A stretch of 64,000 nucleotides of DNA from Gryllotalpicola daejeonensis. Its GTDB lineage: Bacteria > Actinomycetota > Actinomycetes > Actinomycetales > Microbacteriaceae. The notes under the pieces are model-generated. The model made no database searches. It was not told the origin of the DNA and saw nothing but the letters and a program-made list of their open reading frames with translations. Position 1 is the first letter of the stretch; every line of letters starts with the position of its first letter. Position numbers and translations under genes: made by a program. Shown here piece by piece: positions 8,343 to 17,239 of the stretch. The stretch lies in NCBI RefSeq assembly GCF_039538145.1, contig NZ_BAABBV010000002.1, positions 1 through 64,000 of the forward strand, written 5' to 3'.

Positions 8343-9503
8343 TCAGCTCGAATACGCACTGTTCTCGTGCACGTAGTCGTGCGTGAGGTCGTTGGTCAGG
8401 ATCGTCGCGGTCTCGGTGCCGACCTTCAGGTCGATGCGGATGTCGACCCGGCGAGGTGTGAGGTCGACCAGATCGCGCGGCTGGTCGGGCTCACCCGCTG
8501 CGCACACGCGGATGCCGTTGAACCACACGTCGACGTCGTAGGGATCGAACTCGGCCGAAGTCGTGCCGACCGCTGCGAGCACGCGGCCCCAGTTGGGATC
8601 GTTGCCGAAGATCGCGGCCTTGAAGAGGTTGTTGCGGGCGACGGCGCGGCCCACTTCCACTGCGTCGCTCTCGCTCCTCGCGTTCTCGACGCGGATGGCG
8701 ATGTCGTGGGATGCTCCCTCCGCATCGCTCTGCAGCTGCTCCGCCAGGCTCTGGCACACCTCGGTGAGCGCCGCCGTGAACTCGGCTTCGTCGGCCGTCA
8801 CGCCGCTCGCACCTGAGCCGAGCAGCGCCACGGTGTCGTTGGTCGACATCGCCCCGTCGGAGTCGAGCCGGTCGAACGTGACGCGGGTCGCCGCGCGCAG
8901 CGCGCGGTCGAGCTGGGCGCTCGAGAGCTCGGCGTCGGTCGTGATCACCACGAGCATCGTCGCGAGGCCGGGGGCGAGCATGCCAGCGCCCTTCGCCATG
9001 CCGCCGACCGTCCAGCCGGCGGGTGACGTATGCACCGCCTGCTTCGCGACGGTGTCGGTCGTCATGATCGCCTCGGCCGCGGCCTGACCGCCCTCAGCCG
9101 TGCCGGCGAGTGCGGCCGCGGCATCCGTCACACCTGCCGTCACCTTGGCCAGATCGAGCTGCTCGCCGATCAGGCCGGTCGAGCACACGAGGACGTCTGC
9201 GGCGGACACGTCGAGCAGCTCTGCCACCCGCTCGGCGGTCGCGTGCGTCGTCTGGAAGCCCTGCGCCCCGGTGTAGCAGTTGGCGCCGCCCGAGTTCAGG
9301 ACGATCGCCGAGACGGTGCCGTCTTTGATGACCTCTTTGCTCCACAGCACGGGGTTCGCGAGACACCGGTTGCTCGTGAACACCGTCGCTGCGTTCTGCA
9401 GCGGGCCGACGTTGCGCACGAGAGCGACGTCGCGCTTCCCTGTCGACTTCAGCCCTGCGGGGACACCCGCGGCGAGGAATCCGGCGGCGGCGGTCACGCT
9501 CAC
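8343..9503 (-). CDS. argJ: Bifunctional ornithine acetyltransferase / N-acetylglutamate synthase
   Basis: Recycles the acetyl group from acetylornithine to glutamate and, in bifunctional forms, also makes acetylglutamate from acetyl-CoA. The precursor has 386 residues. The self-cleavage site is visible in KGAGMLAPGLATML; cleavage before Thr at about 182 makes it the nucleophile of the beta chain. VLNSGGANCYTG and PNWGR are family signatures. The start is a GTG overlapping the argC stop by four bases. Confidence 0.96.
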   Translation of the reverse strand: MSVTAAAGFLAAGVPAGLKSTGKRDVALVRNVGPLQNAATVFTSNRCLANPVLWSKEVIKDGTVSAIVLNSGGANCYTGAQGFQTTHATAERVAELLDVSAADVLVCSTGLIGEQLDLAKVTAGVTDAAAALAGTAEGGQAAAEAIMTTDTVAKQAVHTSPAGWTVGGMAKGAGMLAPGLATMLVVITTDAELSSAQLDRALRAATRVTFDRLDSDGAMSTNDTVALLGSGASGVTADEAEFTAALTEVCQSLAEQLQSDAEGASHDIAIRVENARSESDAVEVGRAVARNNLFKAAIFGNDPNWGRVLAAVGTTSAEFDPYDVDVWFNGIRVCAAGEPDQPRDLVDLTPRRVDIRIDLKVGTETATILTNDLTHDYVHENSAYSS

Positions 9504-10540
9504 GGGGCGACTCCGTTCGTGGTCAGCGCGGTGCCCTCAGGCAGACCGAGCGCGATGTTGGCGGATTGGATCGCGGCACCGGCGGTGCCCTTGACGAGGT
9601 TGTCGACGGCGATGATGGCGACGACCTTGCCCGCCGCTTCATCGACGGTCACGCCGATGAGCGCGGTGTTCGCGCCGAGCACGTCGGCGGTGCGCGGCCA
9701 GACGCCGTCGGGCAGAAGCTGGACAAAGGCCTCGCCGTCGTAGGCGGCCTGCCATGCCTCGCGCACCTGGGCGCCGGTGACGCCCGGCTTGAGCGGCGCG
9801 GTGACAGTGGCGAGGATGCCGCGTGCCATCGGCACGAGCACCGGGGTGAACGACACCTTCGGATCGGTCGCGCCTGCGAGCTTCAGGTTCTGCACGATCT
9901 CGGGGATGTGCCGGTGGCCGCCGCCGACGCCGTAGGGATTCGCCGACCCGAGCAGCTCGCTCGCGAGGTACTGCACCTTGAGGTTCTTGCCGGCGCCCGA
10001 TGGCCCGACGGCGAGCACCGCGACCACGTCTTCCTCGATGAGTCCGGCGGTGATGCCGGGGGCGATCGCCAACGAGACGGCACTCGCGTTGCATCCCGGC
10101 GCTGCGATCTTCTTCGCACCGGCGAGCCGGTCGCGCAGCTTGCCACCGTCGGCAGCGAGCTCGGGCACGCCGTAAGCCCACGGTTCGTTGAATTCGCCGC
10201 CGTAGAACTTCGCCCACGCCGCCTCATCGGTGAGGCGGTGGTCGGCGCCGCAGTCGATGACGAGCACGTCATCGGGCAGCTGGGCCGTGATGGCGCCGGA
10301 TGCCCCATGCGGCAGCGCGAGGAAGACGACGTCGTGGCTCCCGAGGACCTCGGCCGTGGTCTCTTTCAGGATGAGATGAGCGTACGACCGCAGGTGCGGC
10401 TGCAGCTCGACGAGCGGTTTGCCCGCGTTCGATGAGGCGGTGACGGTCGTCACCTCGAGTTCCGGGTGGCCTGCGAGCAGCCGCAGGACCTCCCCGCCGG
10501 CGTAACCGGATGCTCCGGCGACGGCGACCGTGTACGTCAT
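9500..10540 (-). CDS. argC: N-acetyl-gamma-glutamyl-phosphate reductase
   Basis: NADPH-dependent reduction of acetylglutamyl phosphate to the semialdehyde. The 346-residue protein has the nucleotide-binding GASGYAGGE at 9-17 and the catalytic cysteine in APGCNASA (Cys about 150). First structural gene of the arg operon; its ATG has an AAGGAA upstream. Between it and pheT lies a short arginine-rich leader ORF with its own -10 box, so the operon is probably transcribed from that point and may be controlled through the leader. Confidence 0.96.
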   Translation of the reverse strand: MTYTVAVAGASGYAGGEVLRLLAGHPELEVTTVTASSNAGKPLVELQPHLRSYAHLILKETTAEVLGSHDVVFLALPHGASGAITAQLPDDVLVIDCGADHRLTDEAAWAKFYGGEFNEPWAYGVPELAADGGKLRDRLAGAKKIAAPGCNASAVSLAIAPGITAGLIEEDVVAVLAVGPSGAGKNLKVQYLASELLGSANPYGVGGGHRHIPEIVQNLKLAGATDPKVSFTPVLVPMARGILATVTAPLKPGVTGAQVREAWQAAYDGEAFVQLLPDGVWPRTADVLGANTALIGVTVDEAAGKVVAIIAVDNLVKGTAGAAIQSANIALGLPEGTALTTNGVAP

Positions 10541-10618
10541 GTGGGTTCCTTGTTCTATCTGGACGGCGACGGAATCGTTGTCACGGCGACGCCTGCGTGG
10601 AACCGACAGTGGTGACGG

Positions 10619-10717
10619 TTACGCGAGCGCCGCCGAGATTCGGCCGGCCAGAAGACGTCGACGCAGCACGCGACGAGCGCGCTGACGCGCGACGACGGTG
10701 CGGCGGACGGAAGTCAT
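10619..10717 (-). CDS. Arginine-rich 32-residue leader peptide upstream of argC
   Basis: A complete ATG-to-TAA frame of 32 codons in the pheT-argC gap, ending 79 bases before argC. Ten of 32 residues are arginine, in clusters at positions 5-6, 11, 13, 15-16, 19-21 and 26, with CGC, CGT and CGA codons. There is no Shine-Dalgarno, but a TATGCT -10 box ends six bases before the ATG, the leaderless spacing seen across this window. A GGUUCC just after the leader stop can pair with GGAACC in the argC ribosome-binding region. Amino-acid-rich leader peptides before the matching operon are classical attenuators. GC-rich DNA also makes arginine-rich chance frames, so this remains a strong candidate, not a proven gene. 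Confidence 0.5.
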   Translation of the reverse strand: MTSVRRTVVARQRARRVLRRRLLAGRISAALA

Positions 10718-10723
10718 GCGGTC

Positions 10724-10729
10724 AGCATA
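10724..10729 (-). promoter_or_regulatory. -10 box for the arg leader and arg operon
   Basis: TATGCT on the minus strand, six bases before the leader-peptide ATG and just downstream of the pheT stop. The -35 region is not recognisable. It implies that the arg operon is transcribed separately from pheST. Confidence 0.5.
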
Positions 10730-10743
10730 TCGGTCGTCGCGGC

Positions 10744-13257
10744 TCACTCGCGAACCACCGCGCCGAAGCGCTCGCCCGCGAGCCGCGCACCGGCGAGCTT
10801 CGCCTCGGTCGCCTCGGCCGCGGTGAGCGTGCGGTCGTCTGCGCGGAAGCGCAACGCGAAGGTGAGGCTCTTCGCCTCCTCGGCCACCCCCTGCCCGCGA
10901 TAGTCATCCACGAGGTGCGCGCGCTCGAGCAGCTCGCCGGCGCCCTCGACGACGGCGGCGAGGACCTCGCCGGCCGGAAGCTCACGGGGCACGACCAGCG
11001 ACAGATCCTGCGTCGCCGCCGGGTACGACGAGATCGGCTCGATCTCGAGCTGCACCGGCGAGGCCGCGATGAGCTTGCCGAGGTCGAGCTCGAACACGGC
11101 GACCACGCGCGGCAGGTCGAGCTCGGCGGCGAGGGCCGGCAGCAGCTCGCCCGCGTACCCGACGGATTCCTCACCGGCCGGCGTCACGACGAACAGCTCG
11201 GCGGTGCGGCCCGGGTGCAGGCTCGCGTGCGAGCCCTGTCGCACCTCGACCTCGACGCCCACGGAGGCCGCCAGCGTGCGCACCGCCGCCAGCGCGTCGG
11301 CGAGGCCAGCCGGCACGGCCGCGCGGCCCGGCTGCTTGGGCGTCGCGTTGCCGAGGAAAAGGCCAGACGCGAAGCGCGGCTGGGGCGGGATGCTGTCGTT
11401 GAGCGCTGCCAAGGTGGCGTCGTCCGGCCGCGCGTTCCCGATCGGCAGGCCGTCGATGCCGTAGCGCACGCCCGCTTCGGGGCGGAACACGAGACCGAGC
11501 TCGTAGATCGCCAGGTCGGTGAGCCCGCGGGACAGGTTGCGCTGAGCGATGTCGATCAGACCAGGCAGCAGCGACGTGCGCAGGAACGGAACCCGGGCGT
11601 CAAGCGCATTGGCGAGCTTGACCGCCGGGACCGGGCCGCCGGCCGCTGAGCCGAAGGCGTTGTTCTGCGCTGCCGTGACGAACGGCATCGCGAGTACCTC
11701 GGTGAGGCCGCTGCCCGCGAGCGCCCACGCCGCCTGGCGGCGCAGCTGCTGCTCGCGCGTGAGGCCGCGGCCGGGCGGTGCGACCGGGATGACGCTCGGA
11801 ATCCGGTCGTACCCGCCGACACGCGCCACCTCTTCCGCGAGCGTGGCCGCGTCGATCAGGTCGGGGCGCCAGCTCGGGGGAGTCACCGAGAAGCCGGCAT
11901 CCGTCTTGGCGACGTCGGCGCCGATCGCGGTCAGCGTGCGCTCGATCTCGGCGTCGTCGTAGTCGACGCCGATCAGGCGGCTGACCGCACCGTCGGCGAG
12001 CTCGATCGGCTGCGGCGCGCGCTCGTTGTGGATGCGCGCCCCCAGCGGAACCGCATGCCCGCCGGCGAGCTGCTCGAGCAACTGCACCACGCGGGCGGCG
12101 GCTGCCTCGGCCACAGCCGGGTCGACGCCGCGCTCGAAGCGCCGCGACGCCTCGGAGGGCAGCTTGTGACGGCGGGCCGTGCGCGCGATCGACACGGGGT
12201 CGAAGTTCGCGGCCTCGACCAGCACGCGCGTCGTCGTGTCGGACATCTCGGTCTGCGCGCCACCCATGACGCCGGCGAGCCCGATCGCGCCCGAGTCGTC
12301 GGTGATCAGCAGATCCTCCGGGTCGAGCGTGCGCTCGACTCCGTCGAGGGTCGTGAGCTTCTCGCCCGGCTGAGCGCGGCGCACGGTGATGCCGCCGCGC
12401 AGCTTGTCGAGGTCATAGCCGTGAATCGGCTGACCGATCTCGAGCATCACGTAGTTCGTGATGTCGACGGGCAGCGAGATCGAGCGGACGCCTGCGAGCC
12501 GCAGTCGCGCCGCCAGCCACGGCGGCGTCGGCCGGGTCGCGTCGATGCCCTCGACCGCGCGCGCCACGAAGACCGAGGCGCCGACGTTGCCGCGCACCGG
12601 TGCGTCGTCGGAGATCGCCAGCGGGAAGCCGTCGGCTGGGGCATCCGTATCGACCTGCTCAGCCGGGTCGCGGAAGACCGCGCCGGTCGCGTGGGAATAC
12701 TCGCGTGCGATTCCGCGAATCGAGAACGCGTAGCCGCGATCAGGGGTGACGTTGACCTCGACGGCGGCGTCGTCGAGACCGAGCAGCGTGATCGCGTCGG
12801 TGCCGACCTCGGGGTCGAGACCCAGGGTCGAGAGCACGAGGATGCCGGCGTGCTCGTCGTTGAGGCCGAGCTCACGGCCGGAGGCGATCATGCCGTCGCT
12901 CGTGTGACCGTAGGTCTTGCGCGCCGCGATCGGGAACGGACCGGGCAGCACCGCGCCGGGAAGCGTGACCGCGACCTTGTCGCCTGCCGCGAAGTTGTGG
13001 GCGCCGCAGACGATGCCGCGCACTCCCCCGTTCGCCTCGCCGACGTCGACCTGGCACCACCGGATGGTCTTGCCGTTGCTCTGCGGCTCTTCCACGAACT
13101 CGAGCACCTGGCCGACGACGATCGGCCCGCTCACCTCGAAGCGGTGGATCTCCTCCTCCTCAAGGCCGACCTTGACGAGCGCTGCGTGCACGTCTTCAGG
13201 GGTCGAGCCGGGGAGCAGCTCGACGTATTCGGCGAGCCAGCTGAGTGGGACGCGCAT
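10744..13257 (-). CDS. pheT: Phenylalanyl-tRNA synthetase beta subunit
   Basis: Non-catalytic but essential half of the alpha2-beta2 enzyme that charges tRNA-Phe. The 837-residue protein has the EMAP/Trbp-type tRNA-binding domain at about 40-150, the B3/B4 editing region near 210-380, the B5 domain and a C-terminal ferredoxin-fold anticodon-binding domain. The ATG shares one base with the pheS stop (TGATG), so the subunits are made in equal amounts. A longer frame upstream lies inside pheS and is rejected because MRVPLSWLAEYV is the standard N-terminus. Confidence 0.96.
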   Translation of the reverse strand: MRVPLSWLAEYVELLPGSTPEDVHAALVKVGLEEEEIHRFEVSGPIVVGQVLEFVEEPQSNGKTIRWCQVDVGEANGGVRGIVCGAHNFAAGDKVAVTLPGAVLPGPFPIAARKTYGHTSDGMIASGRELGLNDEHAGILVLSTLGLDPEVGTDAITLLGLDDAAVEVNVTPDRGYAFSIRGIAREYSHATGAVFRDPAEQVDTDAPADGFPLAISDDAPVRGNVGASVFVARAVEGIDATRPTPPWLAARLRLAGVRSISLPVDITNYVMLEIGQPIHGYDLDKLRGGITVRRAQPGEKLTTLDGVERTLDPEDLLITDDSGAIGLAGVMGGAQTEMSDTTTRVLVEAANFDPVSIARTARRHKLPSEASRRFERGVDPAVAEAAAARVVQLLEQLAGGHAVPLGARIHNERAPQPIELADGAVSRLIGVDYDDAEIERTLTAIGADVAKTDAGFSVTPPSWRPDLIDAATLAEEVARVGGYDRIPSVIPVAPPGRGLTREQQLRRQAAWALAGSGLTEVLAMPFVTAAQNNAFGSAAGGPVPAVKLANALDARVPFLRTSLLPGLIDIAQRNLSRGLTDLAIYELGLVFRPEAGVRYGIDGLPIGNARPDDATLAALNDSIPPQPRFASGLFLGNATPKQPGRAAVPAGLADALAAVRTLAASVGVEVEVRQGSHASLHPGRTAELFVVTPAGEESVGYAGELLPALAAELDLPRVVAVFELDLGKLIAASPVQLEIEPISSYPAATQDLSLVVPRELPAGEVLAAVVEGAGELLERAHLVDDYRGQGVAEEAKSLTFALRFRADDRTLTAAEATEAKLAGARLAGERFGAVVRE

Positions 13258-14303
13258 CAGACCACCATTCCGAAAGCGTGCGAGAAGCGGATGTCGCCCT
13301 CGAGGAAGTCGCGCATGTCGCTCAGGTCGTTGCGGAACTGCAGCGTGCGCTCGAGGCCCATGCCGAAGGCGAAGCCGGTGTACACCTCGGGGTCGACGCC
13401 GGCGGCGCGCAGCACATTGGCGTTGATCATGCCGCAACCGCCCCACTCGATCCACCGCGCGCCGCCCTTGGCGGACGGGTGCCAGACGTCGAGCTCGGCC
13501 GAGGGCTCGGTGAACGGGAAGTAGTTCGGCCGCAGGCGGATCTTCGCCTCTTCGCCGAACATGACGCGGGCGAAGTGCTCGAGCGTGCCGCGCAGGTGCG
13601 CCATGGTGAGGCCCTTGTCGACGGCGAGGCCCTCGATCTGGCTGAAGACCGGCAGGTGGGTCGCGTCGATCTCGTCGGTGCGGAAGACGCGACCGGGGGC
13701 GACGATGTAGACGGGCAGCTCGCGGTCGAGCAGCGAGCGGACCTGCACCGGGCTCGTGTGCGTGCGCATCACGAGGTGGCCTTCGGCCGGCTCGACGAAG
13801 AACGTGTCCTGCATGGCGCGGGCGGGGTGGTCCTCATCGAAGTTGAGCGCGTCGAAGTTGAACCACTCGTTCTCGAGTTCGGGGCCTTCCGCGATCTCCC
13901 AGCCCATGCCGATGAAGATGTCACTCACCTTCTCTTGGATGAGCGAGAGCGGATGCCTCGAGCCGACGCGGCCCGGCACCGCAAGAGCCGTGACATCGAC
14001 AGCCTCTGCCGCGAGCTGGGCGCGCTCTTCTGCCGCCGAGATCTCGGCCTCCTTGGCGGCGAAGGCCTGATTGACCTGACCACGGGCGCCGCCGACCAGC
14101 TTGCCGAGCACGGCTTTCTGCTCGTTGGGCACGCTGCGCAGCTGGCCGTTCAGGCGAGCGAGCGGCGAATGCTCGCCGAGGTGCTGCGCGCGCACGTCCT
14201 TCAGGGCTGCGGAGTCGTCGGCTGCAGCGATGGCCGCGAGGGCGGCGTCGACGGCGGCGCGGACGGACTCCTCGTTGAGCTCGGGAGTGTCTGACACGAT
14301 CAT
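13257..14303 (-). CDS. pheS: Phenylalanyl-tRNA synthetase alpha subunit
   Basis: Catalytic class II subunit. The 348-residue product has an N-terminal coiled-coil-like segment, motif 2 around APGRVFRTDEIDATH and motif 3 GFAFGMGLER. Three starts are possible: TTG 14306, ATG 14303 and GTG 14297. A TAGGAT -10 box at 14311-14306 ends eight bases before the GTG, which would make that a leaderless start; I give the ATG and regard the GTG as equally likely. pheT follows with overlapping stop and start. Confidence 0.95.
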   Translation of the reverse strand: MIVSDTPELNEESVRAAVDAALAAIAAADDSAALKDVRAQHLGEHSPLARLNGQLRSVPNEQKAVLGKLVGGARGQVNQAFAAKEAEISAAEERAQLAAEAVDVTALAVPGRVGSRHPLSLIQEKVSDIFIGMGWEIAEGPELENEWFNFDALNFDEDHPARAMQDTFFVEPAEGHLVMRTHTSPVQVRSLLDRELPVYIVAPGRVFRTDEIDATHLPVFSQIEGLAVDKGLTMAHLRGTLEHFARVMFGEEAKIRLRPNYFPFTEPSAELDVWHPSAKGGARWIEWGGCGMINANVLRAAGVDPEVYTGFAFGMGLERTLQFRNDLSDMRDFLEGDIRFSHAFGMVV

Positions 14304-14305
14304 CA

Positions 14306-14311
14306 ATCCTA
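14306..14311 (-). promoter_or_regulatory. pheS -10 box
   Basis: TAGGAT on the minus strand, overlapping the first possible start codons of pheS and eight bases before the GTG at 14297. No convincing -35. Confidence 0.4.
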
Positions 14312-14350
14312 TCGGGGCCGCTCTGGGCGCCCCGACGACCGCGAGCGAGG

Positions 14351-15151
14351 TCAGCTGCGCTGCGCGAACGCCGATTCGTAGAGGCAGACGGACGCCGCGG
14401 TGGCGAGGTTCATCGACTCCGCGTGCCCGTACACGGGGACGGTGATGACGCGATCGACGAGCTCGAGGTCGTCGTCTTCGAGGCCGCGCGCCTCGTTGCC
14501 GAATACCCAGGCGGTCGGTGCGGCGAGCAGGTTCTCGTGCCGGGCGAGCAGAAGGTCCTCGCCCTTCACATCGGCGGCGAGCACCTGCAGGCCGGCGGAG
14601 TGGGCGCGGCTGACGACGTCTGCGAGCCCGGCCCCGACCGCGACCGGCAGATGGAAGAGGGACCCCGTGGTCGACCGCACGACCTTCGGGTTGTAGAGGT
14701 CGACCGAGCGGCCCGTGAAGATCACGGCATCCGCCCCCGCCGAGTCCGCGGCACGCACGATCGTGCCCGCATTGCCCGGGTCGCGCACCTCTTCGAGCAC
14801 CGCGATCAGCTTCGGCTCTGCCGAGAAGATGTCTTTCACCGAGGTCGGGAACTGGCGCACGACGCCGACGAAGCCCTGCGGCGTGACCGTGTCGGCCATC
14901 GCGTTCAGGACTTCTTCGGTGACGAACTCGACGTCGATGCCGGCATCGGATGCTGCCCGCGCGATGTCGCCGTAGCGCTCGAGCGCCGTCGGCGTCGCAT
15001 AGAGCTCGATGACCAGCTCTGGGCGGTAGGCGAGAACCTCACTCGCGGCCTGCGGGCCTTCGAGCAGAAATGCGCCCGTCTCGGCCCTGGCGGTCTTCTT
15101 CGCGAGCTTGGCGACGGCGCGAACGCGCGGAGAGCGGGGATTGTCGAGCAC
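14351..15151 (-). CDS. TrmH/SpoU-family RNA 2'-O-methyltransferase
   Basis: SAM-dependent ribose methyltransferase of the SPOUT class, probably acting on 23S rRNA or tRNA. The 266-residue protein has a substrate-binding N-terminal domain and the knot motifs LEEVRDPGNAGTIVRAAD, WVFGNEARGL and ESMNLATAASV. The GTG at 15151 is chosen over an upstream frame because a TACACT -10 box ends seven bases before it, making it leaderless. In actinobacteria a methyltransferase of this type commonly sits between rplT and pheS, as here. The exact target cannot be read from the sequence. Confidence 0.88.
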   Translation of the reverse strand: MLDNPRSPRVRAVAKLAKKTARAETGAFLLEGPQAASEVLAYRPELVIELYATPTALERYGDIARAASDAGIDVEFVTEEVLNAMADTVTPQGFVGVVRQFPTSVKDIFSAEPKLIAVLEEVRDPGNAGTIVRAADSAGADAVIFTGRSVDLYNPKVVRSTTGSLFHLPVAVGAGLADVVSRAHSAGLQVLAADVKGEDLLLARHENLLAAPTAWVFGNEARGLEDDDLELVDRVITVPVYGHAESMNLATAASVCLYESAFAQRS

Positions 15152-15158
15152 AGCCGCA

Positions 15159-15164
15159 AGTGTA
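15159..15164 (-). promoter_or_regulatory. -10 box of the TrmH-family gene, leaderless arrangement
   Basis: TACACT on the minus strand, seven bases before the GTG start. It lies just beyond the terminator of the infC-rpmI-rplT transcript, so the gene has its own promoter. Confidence 0.5.
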
Positions 15165-15210
15165 CGGAAACCGCCCGTCGCATTCCGGATGCGGCGCGGG
15201 GGAACAGCAG

Positions 15211-15242
15211 AAGGCCCGGTCACCGTGCGGTGACCGGGCCTT
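15211..15242 (-). terminator. Terminator hairpin after rplT
   Basis: Perfect 14-bp inverted repeat (15211-15224 with 15229-15242) around a four-base loop, immediately downstream of the rplT stop. It is very GC-rich without a clear T-run, as often in actinobacteria. Confidence 0.8.
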
Positions 15243-15256
15243 CCTGAGCGAGATGC

Positions 15257-15640
15257 TTACGCAGCCTTGGGGGCCGAGGTGTCGGCCGGGAGCGCCTTCT
15301 TCGCGGCCTCGACGAGGCCCGCGAAGGTGGCGGGCTCGTTGACGGCGAGGTCAGCGAGGATGCGACGGTCGACCTCGATGCCGGCCAGGTTCAGGCCCTG
15401 GATGAGACGGTTGTAGGTCAGGCCGTTCTGGCGCGACGCGGCGTTGATGCGCTGGATCCACAGGCGACGGAACTCGCCCTTGCGAGCGTGACGGTCGCGG
15501 TAGGCGTAGACGAGCGAGTGGGTGACCTGCTCCTTCGCCTTGCGGTAAAGGCGCGAGCGCTGGCCGCGGTAGCCCTCGGCGCGCTCCAGGATGGTCCGAC
15601 GCTTCTTGTGTGCGTTTACTGCGCGCTTGACACGTGCCAT
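15257..15640 (-). CDS. rplT: 50S ribosomal protein L20
   Basis: Early assembly protein binding 23S rRNA domain I. The 127-residue, strongly basic protein begins MARVKRAVNAHKKRR and has the L20 core with RLWIQRINAA and GLTYNRLI. It is the last gene of infC-rpmI-rplT and is followed 14 bases later by a strong hairpin. The C-terminal extension is slightly longer than in proteobacteria, as usual in actinobacteria. Confidence 0.98.
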   Translation of the reverse strand: MARVKRAVNAHKKRRTILERAEGYRGQRSRLYRKAKEQVTHSLVYAYRDRHARKGEFRRLWIQRINAASRQNGLTYNRLIQGLNLAGIEVDRRILADLAVNEPATFAGLVEAAKKALPADTSAPKAA

Positions 15641-15672
15641 TTCTGTACTTCCTTAAACGTTCGGGGCCGGGC

Positions 15673-15867
15673 TCAGCTGGCGAGCAGGCGCTTGATGATC
15701 TTGGCGTCGCTCTTCGGGAGGACCTGGTCCTCGTTGAGGCGACGGGTGCGGCGGCTCGACTTGAGCTCGAGGTTGTGGCGCATGCCGGCCTGCTGCTTCA
15801 TGACCTTGCCGCTGCCGGTGACCTTGAAGCGCTTCTTGGCGCCCGAGTGGGACTTCTGCTTGGGCAT
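15673..15867 (-). CDS. rpmI: 50S ribosomal protein L35
   Basis: A 64-residue basic protein with the L35 N-terminus MPKQKSHSGAKKRFKVTGSGK. It sits four bases after infC and 32 bases before rplT in the standard operon. Confidence 0.98.
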   Translation of the reverse strand: MPKQKSHSGAKKRFKVTGSGKVMKQQAGMRHNLELKSSRRTRRLNEDQVLPKSDAKIIKRLLAS

Positions 15868-15871
15868 CTTG

Positions 15872-16504
<633 letters not shown>

Positions 16505-16764
16505 GCGTAGCTCCTCTGTTAGAGAACTTCCGGCTGCCTTGCGCAACGAGAGGAGAACGACTTTCACCGCGACGCCCGCGCACCTGCGCGTGCAATCACT
16601 CGGCACACCCCCAAGAGCTTGCGCCCTGTGCCGGCGAGCCGGCCTACCGGAGAACCGGCGGAGGGTATCGACCCGGTAACCTGTTGAGGCGGTCAACGCG
16701 GGTGGGAAAGAGATTCCACTTTCGTTCCGGCGCACTGAGACACCGGAGCCAGTGATCGAGTCTA
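16505..16764 (-). promoter_or_regulatory. infC promoter and long structured leader
   Basis: A TAGACT -10 box at 16764-16759 (weak TTCGTC -35, 17-base spacing) implies a transcript start near 16752 and about 250 bases of untranslated leader before the ATC of infC. The leader holds GC-rich inverted repeats, for example GCCGGC-TC-GCCGGC and a CCGCCGG/CCGGCGG pair near 16635-16670. A leader controlling IF-3/L35/L20 levels is known in other phyla; whether this one binds L20 is inference. No gene is seen here on either strand. Confidence 0.5.
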
Positions 16765-16807
16765 CCAGACGGCGCTGCCCCGACGAAGCACGCATGAAAG
16801 CAGGAAG

Positions 16808-17140
16808 ATGAGCGACCTCGAGGATGCCACGCGAGACATCGCCGAAGTGCCGGCAGCCGAACTGATCACCACGGTGTCCGTTCACTTGATGAGCGCAGCC
16901 GCGGTCAAGCTCGGTCTCGCCGAGAACGGCGAGAAGGACCTCGATCTCGACGAGGCGCGGAAGCTGATCGACGCGCTGGCCGGTCTCGTGACGGCATCCG
17001 CCCCGCATATCGGCGACCAGCACGCCCGACCGCTGCGGGACGGGCTGCGCACGCTGCAGCTCGCCTTCCGCGAGGCGTCGACCTTCCCGGACGAGCCGGG
17101 CAAGGGACCCGGCGAGAAGTGGACCGGCCCGGTCAACTGA
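16808..17140 (+). CDS. DUF1844 domain protein
   Basis: A 110-residue soluble protein matching the DUF1844 pattern: AAELITTVSVHLMSAAAVKLGL followed by DLDEARKLIDALAGLV. Its role is not known. A GGA-rich site (GCAGGAAG) precedes the ATG. It is divergent from infC, the place where DUF1844 genes are commonly found in actinobacteria, and may share the intervening control region. Confidence 0.85.
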   Translation: MSDLEDATRDIAEVPAAELITTVSVHLMSAAAVKLGLAENGEKDLDLDEARKLIDALAGLVTASAPHIGDQHARPLRDGLRTLQLAFREASTFPDEPGKGPGEKWTGPVN

Positions 17141-17226
17141 CCCCTTATCTGAGGATCGCCGCCGATCCCCCGGCGATACCTAGGTCCTTCGGCGCTCGCG
17201 TCCGGGTTCCTGCCAGACGACCCGGT

Positions 17227-17232
17227 TAGCGT
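17227..17232 (+). promoter_or_regulatory. -10 box, leaderless arrangement
   Basis: TAGCGT ending seven bases before the GTG start at 17240. Confidence 0.45.
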
Positions 17233-17239
17233 CATCGAC

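Noticed and set aside
12917..13426. Open frame on the plus strand opposite pheT/pheS
   Set aside because: Shadow of a conserved gene; no start signals.
16505..17023. N-terminal extension of infC upstream of the ATC
   Set aside because: The frame is open by chance. The translation before the ATC has no IF-3 similarity, and a good ribosome site stands just before the ATC.
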